DNA of 64,000 nt. Origin: Francisella frigiditurris (GTDB lineage Bacteria > Pseudomonadota > Gammaproteobacteria > Francisellales > Francisellaceae). The stretch covers positions 1,178,001 through 1,242,000 of the forward strand of contig NZ_CP009654.1 in the NCBI RefSeq assembly GCF_001880225.1, given 5' to 3'. The notes under the pieces are model-generated. The model was not told where the DNA came from. It was given only the letters and a program-made list of their open reading frames with translations, and did no database searches. Shown piece after piece: positions 1-8,604 of the stretch. Every line of letters starts with the position of its first letter. Position 1 is the first letter of the stretch. Position numbers and translations under genes: made by a program.

Positions 1-596
1 GAACTAATGAAATAATAGACTTCTGTAATAAGCAAAAAATTATTACATCAATTGGACATACAGCCTGTACAGCTCATCAAGCTCTAGCTGCTATAGAAAG
101 AGGGTGCTCTCATGCAACACATCTTTTTAATGCTATGAGTGGTGTTGATCATAGAAACCCAGGAGCAGCTACAGCAATTTTAATGTCTAAAAAAGTTTTA
201 GCAGAATTAATAGTTGATGGTGTACATCTACATAAAGATACTGTCAAATTTGCTTATGAAATAAAAGGAACCAATAACATAGCTCTTATAACTGATGCTA
301 TGTCCGCTCAAGGGTGTGCGGATGGTTTATTTGAGCTAGGTGGTCAAAAGGTTATAGTCAAACATGGTGAAGCAAGACTTGAAAATGGAGTGCTTGCTGG
401 AAGTGTTTTAACTATGAATAAAGCTCTAGAAAATATGATCAAATTTACAGACTGTAGTTTACTAGATGCTGTCAAGATGACTAGTACAAACCAAGCAAAA
501 TCATTAAATTTAAAAGGTGGACAAATAAAAGTAGGGTATAATGCTGAATTTGTTATTTTAGATAAAAATTATCAAGTAAAACAAACTCTAAATTAA
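1..596 (+). CDS. nagA: N-acetylglucosamine-6-phosphate deacetylase, C-terminal part (5' end outside window)
   Basis: The reading frame is open from base 3, so the gene starts before the window. The visible part carries the amidohydrolase motifs SIGHTA and ATHLFNAMSG followed by HRNPG, which hold metal- and substrate-binding histidines in NagA. A later ITDAMSAQG segment contains the catalytic aspartate, and the chain ends with the small beta-domain (GGQIKVGYNAEFVILD). NagA removes the acetyl group from GlcNAc-6-phosphate in the cytosol, feeding amino-sugar recycling. In the sequence, one position usually read as Ala/Thr after GHT is AC, a mild variation. tsaB follows after 9 bases, so the two may share a transcript. 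Identification is secure. The missing N-terminus prevents a length check. Confidence 0.93.
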   Translation, partial: TNEIIDFCNKQKIITSIGHTACTAHQALAAIERGCSHATHLFNAMSGVDHRNPGAATAILMSKKVLAELIVDGVHLHKDTVKFAYEIKGTNNIALITDAMSAQGCADGLFELGGQKVIVKHGEARLENGVLAGSVLTMNKALENMIKFTDCSLLDAVKMTSTNQAKSLNLKGGQIKVGYNAEFVILDKNYQVKQTLN

Positions 597-605
597 AGGT
601 TATAA

Positions 606-1250
606 ATGAAGTTTTTAGTTTTAGACACCTCTAGTTCTTTTTGCTCTGTTTCATTAAGTGTGGATAATAAAATTTTTTCACAAACAAGATTTATTCCAAG
701 AGAGCATAATAAATATCTATTACCAATGATAGATGAAGTTATTAAAGAAGCTAATATAGATAAAAAAAGTATAGGTTTCGTTGCTTATGGCGTTGGTCCA
801 GGAAGTTTTGTTGGAGTAAGATTAGCTGCTTCTGTATGCCAAGCATTTGCGGTAAGTTTAGATATTCCTGTAATTGGTTTTTCAAGCATGTTTGCTATCG
901 CGAAAAGTACTACTACTGATAATGATAAAGTAGCTGTAATCCTTGATGCTAAAATGGGAGATTTCTATCTAGGCTTTTATGATAAGAGTAAAGATAAGAT
1001 AGTTTCTGAGCAAGTTTATAAATTAGATGAATATTCTCCAAATATGCTGGATGGTTATCAAACAGTTGGAGAAAAAATAGCTCAAATTAATTTTGAACCA
1101 GAAATAGATGAATTTAATTTAGATACTAGGTTTTTAACAGACTATATTATTAGTGAATATTATAAACATAAAAAAGAAAATAAACTAACTCATGAAACTT
1201 ATCCTGTCTATCTAAGAGGAACTTCACACTGGGCTAAAAAAGGGGAGTAA
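606..1250 (+). CDS. tsaB: tRNA threonylcarbamoyladenosine biosynthesis protein TsaB
   Basis: The 214-residue protein begins MKFLVLDTSSSFCSVSL, the N-terminal ASKHA-fold strand typical of TsaB, and has the family segment YGVGPGSFVGVRLAASVCQ near residue 60. TsaB partners with TsaD and TsaE to transfer the threonylcarbamoyl group to A37 of ANN-decoding tRNAs in the cytosol. Length is close to the usual 220-230 residues, with a slightly short C-terminus. The start is the only methionine that keeps the conserved first strand, and TTATAA precedes it without a strong Shine-Dalgarno. It sits 9 bases after nagA. No defects are seen. Confidence 0.95.
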   Translation: MKFLVLDTSSSFCSVSLSVDNKIFSQTRFIPREHNKYLLPMIDEVIKEANIDKKSIGFVAYGVGPGSFVGVRLAASVCQAFAVSLDIPVIGFSSMFAIAKSTTTDNDKVAVILDAKMGDFYLGFYDKSKDKIVSEQVYKLDEYSPNMLDGYQTVGEKIAQINFEPEIDEFNLDTRFLTDYIISEYYKHKKENKLTHETYPVYLRGTSHWAKKGE

Positions 1251-1265
1251 AACAAATATACTATC

Positions 1266-1297
1266 TTTAGTGTGTTCCATTTTAGATTATAGAAAAA
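1266..1297. repeat. Dispersed short repeat, copy A
   Basis: A stretch of about 30 bases with core TTCCATTTTAGATTATA recurs nearly unchanged at 8575-8604, next to the IS1595-family remnant. Both copies lie just outside genes. It may be the end of an old insertion sequence or a non-coding genomic repeat; nothing else in the window identifies it. Confidence 0.5.
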
Positions 1298-1316
1298 CTT
1301 TATAGTAAAATTAAAA

Positions 1317-1592
1317 GTGAGTTTTACCTCTTTAGACTTTGAAGTTATTACCCATACTTTAGTTTCTCCTAGAAGTAACAGTACTTTTAGAGATGTTACA
1401 AAATCTTGTAATATGGCATTTTATTCGGATCTAATTAAACTATCTAAACAGGCTAGGGACTTGGTTAGAATAGTAGTAGCAAATATTCAGTCTAATTGGA
1501 AACATAACGTAACCTCAAGTACTGAGACATATGTTTGTGCTGATGGTTTAATAATGTCTGGAGTAGCATTACGGGCTGATATAGTAAAATAA
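1317..1592 (+). CDS. Small hypothetical protein or gene remnant
   Basis: This is a 91-codon open frame starting at GTG, with no convincing ribosome binding site, squeezed between tsaB and the convergent SDR gene (stops 3 bases apart). The product has no signal peptide or membrane segment. Its second half (KSCNMAFYSDLIKLSKQ onward) looks like plausible protein with mixed amphipathic segments, and two cysteines lie at about residues 30 and 74. I do not recognise the family. The upstream dispersed repeat and the missing RBS suggest it could be the 3' end of a broken gene rather than an intact one. Confidence 0.3.
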   Translation: MSFTSLDFEVITHTLVSPRSNSTFRDVTKSCNMAFYSDLIKLSKQARDLVRIVVANIQSNWKHNVTSSTETYVCADGLIMSGVALRADIVK

Positions 1593-1595
1593 GTG

Positions 1596-2348
1596 TTATT
1601 TTATATTTTTAACTAGCCTAAAATAAATTTTATAGGGTAGTATTTTTATTAGCTTAAGTACTAATGTAAATTTCTTTGTAAAATGAATTTCAAAGTTGGA
1701 ACTTACTAAACCATTTAAAATTTTATCTGCAGCAAATTCTGGTGTCATTAAAGCAGGCATTTTAAAGTCATTCTTATCTGTTAGTCTTGTTTTTACAAAG
1801 CTAGGATTTATTAGCTTTATATTTAAATTTTGATTTTCTGCTTTAAATGATTCTACTAAGTTTATAACAGCAGCTTTTGATGCTGCATAAGGCTGAGACT
1901 TAGGTAAACCAATATATCCAGCTACACTAGCCGTGATTGCTAATTGACAATTTGTATTACTTTTTAAATACGGTAAAACAGCATCTATAAGATAAAAAAC
2001 CGCATTAAGATTTGTATTCATTGTGTTTTGGAAGTTCTCTAAGCTTATATTCTCAATAGTAGCTGGCTCATAATATGCTGGTAGATATATTATTCTATCT
2101 ACAGATTTTCCTAACGCCTCATTAGCAGCTTTTATAAACTCATCATACGTTGATACATCAAAAGCTACAGTTTCAGCTTGTGTATTTAAACTTTTAGCTA
2201 AGGCATCTAACTTATCTTTAGATCTAGAAGATAGAATAAGCTTAGCACCTAATTGATCTAGCTTTAAAGTAAGTGCCTTACCAATACCATCAGTAGCTCC
2301 AATTATCCAAATTCTTTGATTTTGATAATATTTCTTAAGCTTTTGCAT
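1596..2348 (-). CDS. Short-chain dehydrogenase/reductase of the lipid-modification cluster
   Basis: The 250-residue protein has the Rossmann motif IIGATDGIGKAL near residue 15, an N-A-V-F core strand around residue 115, the catalytic serine in ITASVAG near 140 and the YAASKAA motif (Tyr and Lys) near 153-157. It is therefore a classical NAD(P)-dependent SDR. It is the last gene of a minus-strand run with a DUF3833 lipoprotein, a Cfa-like methyltransferase, DUF1365 and a flavoprotein, and its first 14 bases overlap the DUF3833 gene. A C-terminal hydrophobic stretch (FTLVLKLIKILPYKIYF) may anchor it to the inner membrane. Its substrate is unknown; context suggests a fatty-acyl or membrane-lipid intermediate. 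Confidence 0.85.
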   Translation of the reverse strand: MQKLKKYYQNQRIWIIGATDGIGKALTLKLDQLGAKLILSSRSKDKLDALAKSLNTQAETVAFDVSTYDEFIKAANEALGKSVDRIIYLPAYYEPATIENISLENFQNTMNTNLNAVFYLIDAVLPYLKSNTNCQLAITASVAGYIGLPKSQPYAASKAAVINLVESFKAENQNLNIKLINPSFVKTRLTDKNDFKMPALMTPEFAADKILNGLVSSNFEIHFTKKFTLVLKLIKILPYKIYFRLVKNIK

Positions 2349-2886
2349 TAGGATTATTCTCCTTTTTCATAAAGAGCGTTAATGAGCCAACTTTTATTCC
2401 AAATTTCCTAAATGTATTTTTATTTATAAGAACACCATTATTCATCAGATACATCCAGTCATCAAAGTTTATAGTAATCTCTTTACCATTTACCGGAACC
2501 TTCATCTGATATTGCCAATTCATAGCATTACCTTCAAGTGTTATATTCGCTTTGCCTATAACATCATGAGTAGTTGCTTCATAGTGATTATCATCTATTT
2601 TTGTGATTTTCCAGATCCTATGATCTTTGCTTCCATCATAATATGTCATATGCTCATCAAAGGTTCCTTCATTATCCTTCCAGCTAGCATCACCAGAAAA
2701 CTCAAATTGCTTAACAACTTTACCTTTCCAGTCTTGAATAATACCAGTTCCAGCAATATGTCCTTGTAAATACTCTTTTAGATCTAGTTTAGGACCCATG
2801 TCTTTATACGATTGGATATTTGTTGAGCATCCAAATAAACTGATAGCCATAATAATTACTCCCAATTTTGTTATAAGTTTTTTCAT
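2335..2886 (-). CDS. DUF3833 family lipoprotein
   Basis: The 183-residue protein starts with a type II signal peptide (MKKLITKLGVIIMAISLFGCS), with the lipobox cysteine at residue 20. The rest is a soluble beta-rich domain rich in Trp and Tyr (WKDNEGTFDEH, DDWMYLMNNGVL), matching the DUF3833 family, which regularly accompanies Cfa-like methyltransferases and DUF1365 proteins. Its biochemical role is not established. It overlaps the SDR gene by 14 bases downstream and the chalcone-isomerase-like gene by 4 bases (ATGA) upstream, so translation is probably coupled. Confidence is high for lipoprotein, moderate for the family name. Confidence 0.8.
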   Translation of the reverse strand: MKKLITKLGVIIMAISLFGCSTNIQSYKDMGPKLDLKEYLQGHIAGTGIIQDWKGKVVKQFEFSGDASWKDNEGTFDEHMTYYDGSKDHRIWKITKIDDNHYEATTHDVIGKANITLEGNAMNWQYQMKVPVNGKEITINFDDWMYLMNNGVLINKNTFRKFGIKVGSLTLFMKKENNPNAKA

Positions 2887-3404
2887 AATCCTCTTAGCCT
2901 CCTAGAATGTTCTGGGCTAGATGTGTCATCACTTAGCCATATTTCAAAAAAGTAGGTAGATAGCTTTTTATCTTTTATTTCTCCTAGTAATTCATTATTG
3001 CCTGAATAAATATATGCATAGCCTTCATCAGACATATAACCATACAATATATCTCCTTTTTTTACATCGGGAATCATACCTGAAAATATCTTTCTATAAT
3101 CTTGTTTCTCAGTCTTTGTAAGAGAAGGGTGTTGTAAACTTATTTCCTTTATAGTCTGACTGACAATGCTCTGACCAGACAAATTTCTAAGATATGATAT
3201 TCTTAGTAAAAATGGTTTATCCCAATCAAATTTACCATTTGTTGTAAAAAGCTCAGCATCATAAACATCAAAGAACCATTTTTGATAATGGACTTTGCCT
3301 ACGAGCTTATCATTTTGTCTCTCTATGCTAGAAAGATCTAGTGCCCATGAACATATAGGAAAGAGAAACATTAAGATTAATAATCTAGTTGCTAATTTAT
3401 TCAT
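2883..3404 (-). CDS. Exported chalcone-isomerase-like protein
   Basis: The 173-residue protein has a Sec signal peptide (MNKLATRLLILMFLFPICSWA) with cleavage expected after SWA. The mature domain has the pattern of bacterial chalcone-isomerase-like proteins: a strand with YDAELFTTNGKFDWDKPFLLRI, then QTIKEI, then GDILYGYMSDEGYAYIY. Bacterial members are thought to bind fatty-acid-like ligands, and enzyme activity is not shown. It overlaps the Cfa-like gene by 8 bases and the lipoprotein gene by 4, so it belongs to the same transcript. Periplasmic location is inferred from the signal peptide. Confidence 0.7.
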   Translation of the reverse strand: MNKLATRLLILMFLFPICSWALDLSSIERQNDKLVGKVHYQKWFFDVYDAELFTTNGKFDWDKPFLLRISYLRNLSGQSIVSQTIKEISLQHPSLTKTEKQDYRKIFSGMIPDVKKGDILYGYMSDEGYAYIYSGNNELLGEIKDKKLSTYFFEIWLSDDTSSPEHSRRLRGL

Positions 3405-4560
3405 GTGTTATCTCCAGCTGCACAACATTAGTACGACCTTTTTCAAATGAAGCACTACAAGATAGTAAATAAAAATCCCACATTCTTTGGAATCTTTTAT
3501 CAAAACCTAATTTTAAAAGCTCTTGCTCCTTGTTAGAAAAAGTTGCCTGCCAGATATCTAGAGTTTTTGCATAATCTTTAGCAAAGAAATGTTTATTAGT
3601 ACATTTTAGGCCAACTTTTTTTAACTCTTTTTCTATCTGCTCCATAGATGGTAGAAAACCACCAGGAAAGATATAGGTTCTTATCATATCCGTACCTGAA
3701 GCATATGACTTATAAAGTTTGTCATCAATCAATATACTTTGAATAATAATCTTACCATCTTGTTTAAGTAATTCTTTTAGCTTTGAAAAATACGTTGACC
3801 AGTATTCTCTACCTACAGCTTCTATCATTTCTATAGAAACAATATAGTCATACTTACCTTTCTGGATTCGATAATCTTCTATAACTATCTCAGCATTTTT
3901 ACCCTCTAGTCTTTGCTTTGCATACTTATGCTGCTCTTCAGATAAAGTTATTCCTTTTAGCGAGTAATCTCCATAATTTAAAGCCTCTTCAGCAAAGCCA
4001 CCCCAACCACATCCGACTTCTATGATACTTCCTGATTTTTTATCAAATCTTTCTAAAATATTCTTATACTTATTTGATTGAGCTTGTTCTAATGACTCAT
4101 CTTGATCTTTGAATAACGCTGAAGAATATGTCATTGTCTTATCTAACCAAAGCTTATAAAACTCATTACCTAGATCATAGTGTTCACTAATATTCTTTTT
4201 GCTTTGTTTTATCGAATTTCTCTTAGTTAAATAGCTTAGTTTTTGTAGCCATTTATTTAATAATGATGGCTCCAGATAGCTATCAAAAGCTTCATAATTA
4301 TCTAAAGAGAAAAGAACTAAATTCTTGATATTTGAAGTTTCCCAATATCCATCTCTATAGTCAGCAGCAAAACCTATATCTGCTTTAAACTTCAAATTTA
4401 CTATAGTACGCCAGTCTTTAAGTAATATATCTGCTGACACTCCAGAGTACTTACCTTTTTTATGTACTACTTCTCCTTCTGGAGTAGTCAAGAATATCTC
4501 ACCATATTCAATATTATCTAAAATTTTAAAAGCTTGTTTTTTTACTAGTTTCTCAAACAT
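3397..4560 (-). CDS. Cyclopropane-fatty-acid-synthase-like SAM methyltransferase
   Basis: The 387-residue protein belongs to the Cfa/CmaS family. It has an N-terminal lipid-facing domain, the KNISEHYDLGNEFYKLWLD signature near residue 120, the SAM-binding loop VGCGWGGFAEEAL near 183, and an EMIEAVGREYW segment near 247 typical of the active site. Such enzymes transfer a methylene or methyl group from SAM to the double bond of phospholipid acyl chains at the inner membrane. Here the gene is followed by chalcone-isomerase-like, DUF3833 and SDR genes and preceded by DUF1365 and a flavoprotein. That arrangement is linked to non-standard acyl modification rather than stand-alone cfa, so the exact product is uncertain. 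Confidence 0.87.
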   Translation of the reverse strand: MFEKLVKKQAFKILDNIEYGEIFLTTPEGEVVHKKGKYSGVSADILLKDWRTIVNLKFKADIGFAADYRDGYWETSNIKNLVLFSLDNYEAFDSYLEPSLLNKWLQKLSYLTKRNSIKQSKKNISEHYDLGNEFYKLWLDKTMTYSSALFKDQDESLEQAQSNKYKNILERFDKKSGSIIEVGCGWGGFAEEALNYGDYSLKGITLSEEQHKYAKQRLEGKNAEIVIEDYRIQKGKYDYIVSIEMIEAVGREYWSTYFSKLKELLKQDGKIIIQSILIDDKLYKSYASGTDMIRTYIFPGGFLPSMEQIEKELKKVGLKCTNKHFFAKDYAKTLDIWQATFSNKEQELLKLGFDKRFQRMWDFYLLSCSASFEKGRTNVVQLEITHE

Positions 4561-4634
4561 GGCTCTTACTCAAATTTAACTTGTTTGTTAACTATATAAT
4601 ACGATATGAAGATTACATGAACATTTCTAAAACA

Positions 4635-5423
4635 TTAAATTTTGTTAATGTTCTTCGCTATAGAGATAGTAGATTCTTTTTGTTGAGGCTTTGGAATGTA
4701 CTTAAGACCTTTTATAAATAGCTTTAACGCTTGATAATGTATTAATGTTATAACTTTTAGTGTTAATAAAGGAACCTTAAAAAACTGCTTTATAAGATTT
4801 ATATTTGTAAACTCTTTTAATTTACCATCTATTGAAGTTGCTAACTCTAGTTGATCCTTATTGTTAAAGTAATTAATAATTATTCTAACTTTTGAGTTAG
4901 TCTGTAGATTAATATCAAAGTTAAACTTATAGTAGCCTTGTCTTTCAAAGAAAGGGGAGACATGAAACTCCTTATTAGCTTTAAACCAATTTTCTTTAGT
5001 TATATGTGAGTCAATATCATAACAAACATAGCTATGTGTTTCTTTAAATGTATTATTTACTTCCGCAATTACTCCAATTATATGATTATTATCTAAAGCT
5101 AACCAAAAGCTAACAGGGTTAAATAAATAGCCTAAAACCCTAGGCATGGTTATTAAAGTAATGTCTGTATATTGTATTTTATTTTTATCAAAAATCTCTT
5201 TTGCCCATATAGTAGATTCTTGAGTATTCCTATAGCCATGATCTTTGTTATAGAAGCTCAAAATATTAAATCTATCAATACTAAAAAATGCCTTTTTACA
5301 CTTTTCTAAATTAGACATATTCAGAGCTGTATAGTAAGTTCTATATTTAAAATAGTTAGTTTTTGGAATAGTTCTCTTATGTGAAACTATAGCATCTAAA
5401 ATATAGCTTTTTCCTAATCCCAT
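4635..5423 (-). CDS. DUF1365 family protein
   Basis: The 262-residue protein matches DUF1365: an early strand with HKRTIPKTNYFKYRTYY, then ITLITMPRVLGYLFNPVSFW near residue 95, then VIAEVNNTFKETHSYVCY and KEFHVSPFFERQGYYKF. The RxLGYxFNPVSFW block is the family hallmark. Function is unresolved. The family almost always neighbours a FAD-dependent amine-oxidase-like protein and a Cfa-like methyltransferase, as here. The start overlaps the stop of the flavoprotein gene by 10 bases, giving likely translational coupling. A 74-base gap separates it from the methyltransferase gene. Confidence 0.85.
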   Translation of the reverse strand: MGLGKSYILDAIVSHKRTIPKTNYFKYRTYYTALNMSNLEKCKKAFFSIDRFNILSFYNKDHGYRNTQESTIWAKEIFDKNKIQYTDITLITMPRVLGYLFNPVSFWLALDNNHIIGVIAEVNNTFKETHSYVCYDIDSHITKENWFKANKEFHVSPFFERQGYYKFNFDINLQTNSKVRIIINYFNNKDQLELATSIDGKLKEFTNINLIKQFFKVPLLTLKVITLIHYQALKLFIKGLKYIPKPQQKESTISIAKNINKI

Positions 5424-6673
5424 GGTATTTCAACCTTTAGTTTTTTAGCAACATTAACAGCACTTAATATTCCATCCTCATGAAAGCCATATCTTAGATA
5501 TGCTCCACAATAATATGTATTTTGAGTCCCTTGTATATCATCAAATTGTTTCTGTGCTGAAATTGCTTCTTTATCAAATACTGGATGCTCAAAAGTATGT
5601 TCATTTACGATCAATTTTTCATCAGGTCTTCTATCAGGATTTATTGTAACAAAATAGTTATTTGTAGTTTTTAAAGGCTGTAAATTATTCATCCAATAAC
5701 TTAAAGATATAGCTTCTAGGCTATCTTTGATTTCCTCATTGAGATATACCCAGCTTGACCATGCTGATTTTTTCTTTGGCATAAATGATATATCTTTATG
5801 TAAGATAGCTTTGTTTTGCTGATACTTAATACTAGATATTAATTTCTCTTCTAATTCAGTAGGATTTTGTAAAATCTCTAATACTTGATTCGAATGACAA
5901 GCAAAAATAACTTTATCATATTTACTTAAATTTCCACTCTCATCGATAATTGATACTTCATTTTCTCTTATAACAGATATTGCCTTAGACCTAAATTTCA
6001 CATTAGAAAGCTTTAGAGAATCTATTAGCTTTTTAACATACATCTTGCTACCACCATTCACTGTATACCACTGAATTGGCTTAGAAGTTCTTAGTAATCC
6101 ATGATTATTAAAGAATCTAATAAATGTTAGGGCAGGGAAGTCATACATTTTTTTTATAGGAGTACTCCAAATAGCCGCACCCATAGCAAGAAGATAATAG
6201 TGTCTGAACCAGCTTCCTACATTTATAGTATCAAGATACTCACCTAATGTAACATCTTCTTTTAAGGAATTATTTTCTAAATGATTTATAGATATTTTAT
6301 TAAATTTTAAAATATCCATAAGCATTTTAATAAAGCTAGGTTTTAAGATATTTAACTTTTGTGAAAATATACTTTTAAAGCTCTTAGACCCATATTCAAA
6401 TTTTCCATTTTTTATAGATACTCCAAAAGACATATCACTTTTTTCTATTGATACATTTAACTCAGAGAATAATCTAGTTAGATGATGATAAGTTTCATAA
6501 TTGAAAACAATAAAACCAGTATCTACATCAGTATTATCATCAGTTGTTATTGTACGAGAATGTCCACCATAGTAATTTTCTTTTTCATACAAAGTAACAT
6601 CATATTCATTTTTTAATAAATAGCTCACTGCTAAGCCTGATATACCACTTCCGATTACAGCAACTTTTTTCAT
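5414..6673 (-). CDS. FAD-dependent amine-oxidase-like flavoprotein (putative acyl-chain desaturase)
   Basis: From the ATG at 6673 the protein begins MKKVAVIGSGISGLAVSYLL, the dinucleotide-binding motif of FAD/NAD(P)-binding oxidoreductases. Next come YEKENYYGGHSRT and DVDTGFIVFN (flavin contact) and a C-terminal TYYCGAYLRYGFHEDGILSAV block that closes the FAD site, 419 residues in all. A TTG four codons upstream is possible, but the ATG gives the family-typical start. The family is annotated as amine oxidase. In Rhodobacter-type clusters, homologues act on unsaturated acyl chains before methylation. It is the first gene of the lipid cluster, 81 bases downstream of the sensor kinase stop. Confidence 0.83.
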   Translation of the reverse strand: MKKVAVIGSGISGLAVSYLLKNEYDVTLYEKENYYGGHSRTITTDDNTDVDTGFIVFNYETYHHLTRLFSELNVSIEKSDMSFGVSIKNGKFEYGSKSFKSIFSQKLNILKPSFIKMLMDILKFNKISINHLENNSLKEDVTLGEYLDTINVGSWFRHYYLLAMGAAIWSTPIKKMYDFPALTFIRFFNNHGLLRTSKPIQWYTVNGGSKMYVKKLIDSLKLSNVKFRSKAISVIRENEVSIIDESGNLSKYDKVIFACHSNQVLEILQNPTELEEKLISSIKYQQNKAILHKDISFMPKKKSAWSSWVYLNEEIKDSLEAISLSYWMNNLQPLKTTNNYFVTINPDRRPDEKLIVNEHTFEHPVFDKEAISAQKQFDDIQGTQNTYYCGAYLRYGFHEDGILSAVNVAKKLKVEIPWD

Positions 6674-6754
6674 ACTAACAACCAAAATAGTCTTTATTAC
6701 TATAAAGGTTAAAAAAAATAATCAAAAAAGAATAGTTAAAAAAAGTTAATGTAA

Positions 6755-7786
6755 TTATCTTATAGGAAGCTGAATTTTTATTATTAAACCTACCGGATTA
6801 TTATTTTTAGCAGTAATTTTTCCACCATGTAGCTCTATGACTTTTTTTACAAGAACTAAACCTAATCCATTGCCTTTAGTAGATCTACTATTTTCTTCTC
6901 TAAAAAATCGATTAAATATATTTTCTAAATTTTCTTCTTTAACCCCAATACCTTCATCTATTATTTCTAATATATAGAAGTTATTTTTTTTATATGAATT
7001 AATTAAAATTGTTGTTCGTTTATCTGAATATTTTAATGAGTTATCTAGGATATTTATAATACTTTGAAATATAAGGCTTTTATCTATGCTAATTTCTATA
7101 CTTTTTATATCTTTTATTAAAGCTATTTTCTTATCTTCCATCATGGGCTGATATAACTCTATAGCATCATCTATAACTTTTGCTATATCAAATTTTTGCT
7201 TATCTAATTTTTGTCTACCATGCTCTAAATGATTTATTTTTAGAATGCTATTAAATATATCTAATATATGATTACAGTTGGCTAATGCATTATAAGTATT
7301 TTCTGAAGGATCTGTTTTATCTAAATCTTCAAGTTGGTTTTTTAACCTTGTTAAGGGAGTTCTTAGATCATGAGCAACACTATCTGAAACATTTTTTATA
7401 TCTATAAGTAATGTCTCGATATTTGCTAATAAAATATTTAAAACATGAGCTAAGTTACTCAAATCATCCCATTTTACATTTACCTCTATCCTACGACTTA
7501 GATCTTGAGTATTTACTATTGAAACAGCTGTATTAGCAATTTGATTTATTTTTTTTACTACGAATACACTAATTAAAAAACTTATTATGACTACAGCAAA
7601 AGTACTTAATATAGCTATAGATAAAGGTATTATGTGTAAATATATTTCAGAGGAAGAAACATAAAGAATATAGCCCCAAGATGCTAAACTAAAACTTAAA
7701 AGGATTGTAAATAGCATAGCCATTTTAAAACTAGAGCTTATAACATATCTTCTTTGAATATTATTAGTCTCTATCTTTGATGACAT
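6755..7786 (-). CDS. Two-component sensor histidine kinase
   Basis: From the ATG at 7786 (preceded by GAGGT) the protein is 343 residues. It has a cytoplasmic tail, a membrane segment near residues 20-45, a very short periplasmic loop, a second membrane segment near 55-77, a HAMP region, the H-box SVAHDLRTPLTRL (His near 139), the N-box INILDNSLKYSD, the G1 box DEGIGV, the F-box IFNRFF and the G2 box GNGLGLVLV. It is therefore a complete membrane-bound kinase. The tiny sensory loop suggests sensing within the membrane or by a partner. It overlaps the response-regulator gene by 23 bases and lies upstream of the lipid-modification cluster on the same strand, which it might regulate (inference). 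Confidence 0.92.
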   Translation of the reverse strand: MSSKIETNNIQRRYVISSSFKMAMLFTILLSFSLASWGYILYVSSSEIYLHIIPLSIAILSTFAVVIISFLISVFVVKKINQIANTAVSIVNTQDLSRRIEVNVKWDDLSNLAHVLNILLANIETLLIDIKNVSDSVAHDLRTPLTRLKNQLEDLDKTDPSENTYNALANCNHILDIFNSILKINHLEHGRQKLDKQKFDIAKVIDDAIELYQPMMEDKKIALIKDIKSIEISIDKSLIFQSIINILDNSLKYSDKRTTILINSYKKNNFYILEIIDEGIGVKEENLENIFNRFFREENSRSTKGNGLGLVLVKKVIELHGGKITAKNNNPVGLIIKIQLPIR

Positions 7787-8456
7787 ACCCAAAACCTCTA
7801 ACTGTTATAATCAAATCAGGTTTATCATTTATATTTAGCTTATTCCTAAGTCTAGATATATGAACTTCTACAACATTAGTTTGTGGGTCAAAACTATAAT
7901 CCCAAACCTCTTTTAAAAGCATATTTCTACTAACAACTTCATTCTTATGCTTTAGCAATAAGTGTAATATTTTATATTCTCTAGCTTGAAGAGGTATATC
8001 GATACCATCTCTAGTTACTTTATGAGCTATTTCATCAAGGATAAGGTCTTGACAGATTATTTTTGTAACTTGTTGAGTCGCCATAGAAAGTCTTCTACAA
8101 ATTGATTTTATTCTTACAATAAGTTCATCTATAGAGAATGGCTTAGTTATATAATCATCACTACCAGCTTCAAAACCTTCTATTTTATTGCTTGTATCAT
8201 CAAGAGCACTTAGAATTATCACAGGTGTTTGAATGTCTTGCTTTCTAATAATCTTAAGTAAAGATATACCATCTAAATATGGCATCATACAATCAAGAAT
8301 TATCACATCATAGTTATTTGTGGTTATTAAAAATAAAGCTTCTTTACCATCATTGGCAATATCACTATCTATATTATGGCTACTTAAACTTTTATATATA
8401 AAGTCAGCTATTTGCTTATCGTCGTCTGCGATTAAAATTTTTAATTTTTTACTCAT
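7764..8456 (-). CDS. OmpR/PhoB-family response regulator
   Basis: The 230-residue protein has an N-terminal receiver with the acidic pocket ADDD (residues 10-13), the phosphoacceptor Asp near 55 in VIILDCMMP, the switch serine near 83 and the Lys near 105 in DYITKPF. The C-terminal winged-helix DNA-binding domain runs from about residue 130 and ends in VEVHISRLRNKLN and VRGFGYVI. It is the cognate partner of the downstream kinase, with which it overlaps. A degenerate IS1595-type element sits about 150 bases upstream of its start, so its promoter region may have been altered. The target genes cannot be read from sequence. Confidence 0.94.
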   Translation of the reverse strand: MSKKLKILIADDDKQIADFIYKSLSSHNIDSDIANDGKEALFLITTNNYDVIILDCMMPYLDGISLLKIIRKQDIQTPVIILSALDDTSNKIEGFEAGSDDYITKPFSIDELIVRIKSICRRLSMATQQVTKIICQDLILDEIAHKVTRDGIDIPLQAREYKILHLLLKHKNEVVSRNMLLKEVWDYSFDPQTNVVEVHISRLRNKLNINDKPDLIITVRGFGYVIKDRD

Positions 8457-8574
8457 TAAAAGATTTTATTTTCTTTCTACTATCTAAAGAAGATTATGCT
8501 ACAAATAAATATTAATTTCTTAATAATATTGAAAACTTAAACGGAACTTCTGCATAGAATAAAAAATATATTTT

Positions 8575-8604
8575 TTAGTATATTCCATTTTAGATTATAA
8601 AAAA
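8575..8604. repeat. Dispersed short repeat, copy B
   Basis: Nearly identical to 1266-1297 (core TTCCATTTTAGATTATA). It abuts the left inverted repeat of the IS1595-type remnant at 8605. Its presence at two sites, one without that IS, shows it is not part of the IS1595 element itself. Confidence 0.5.
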
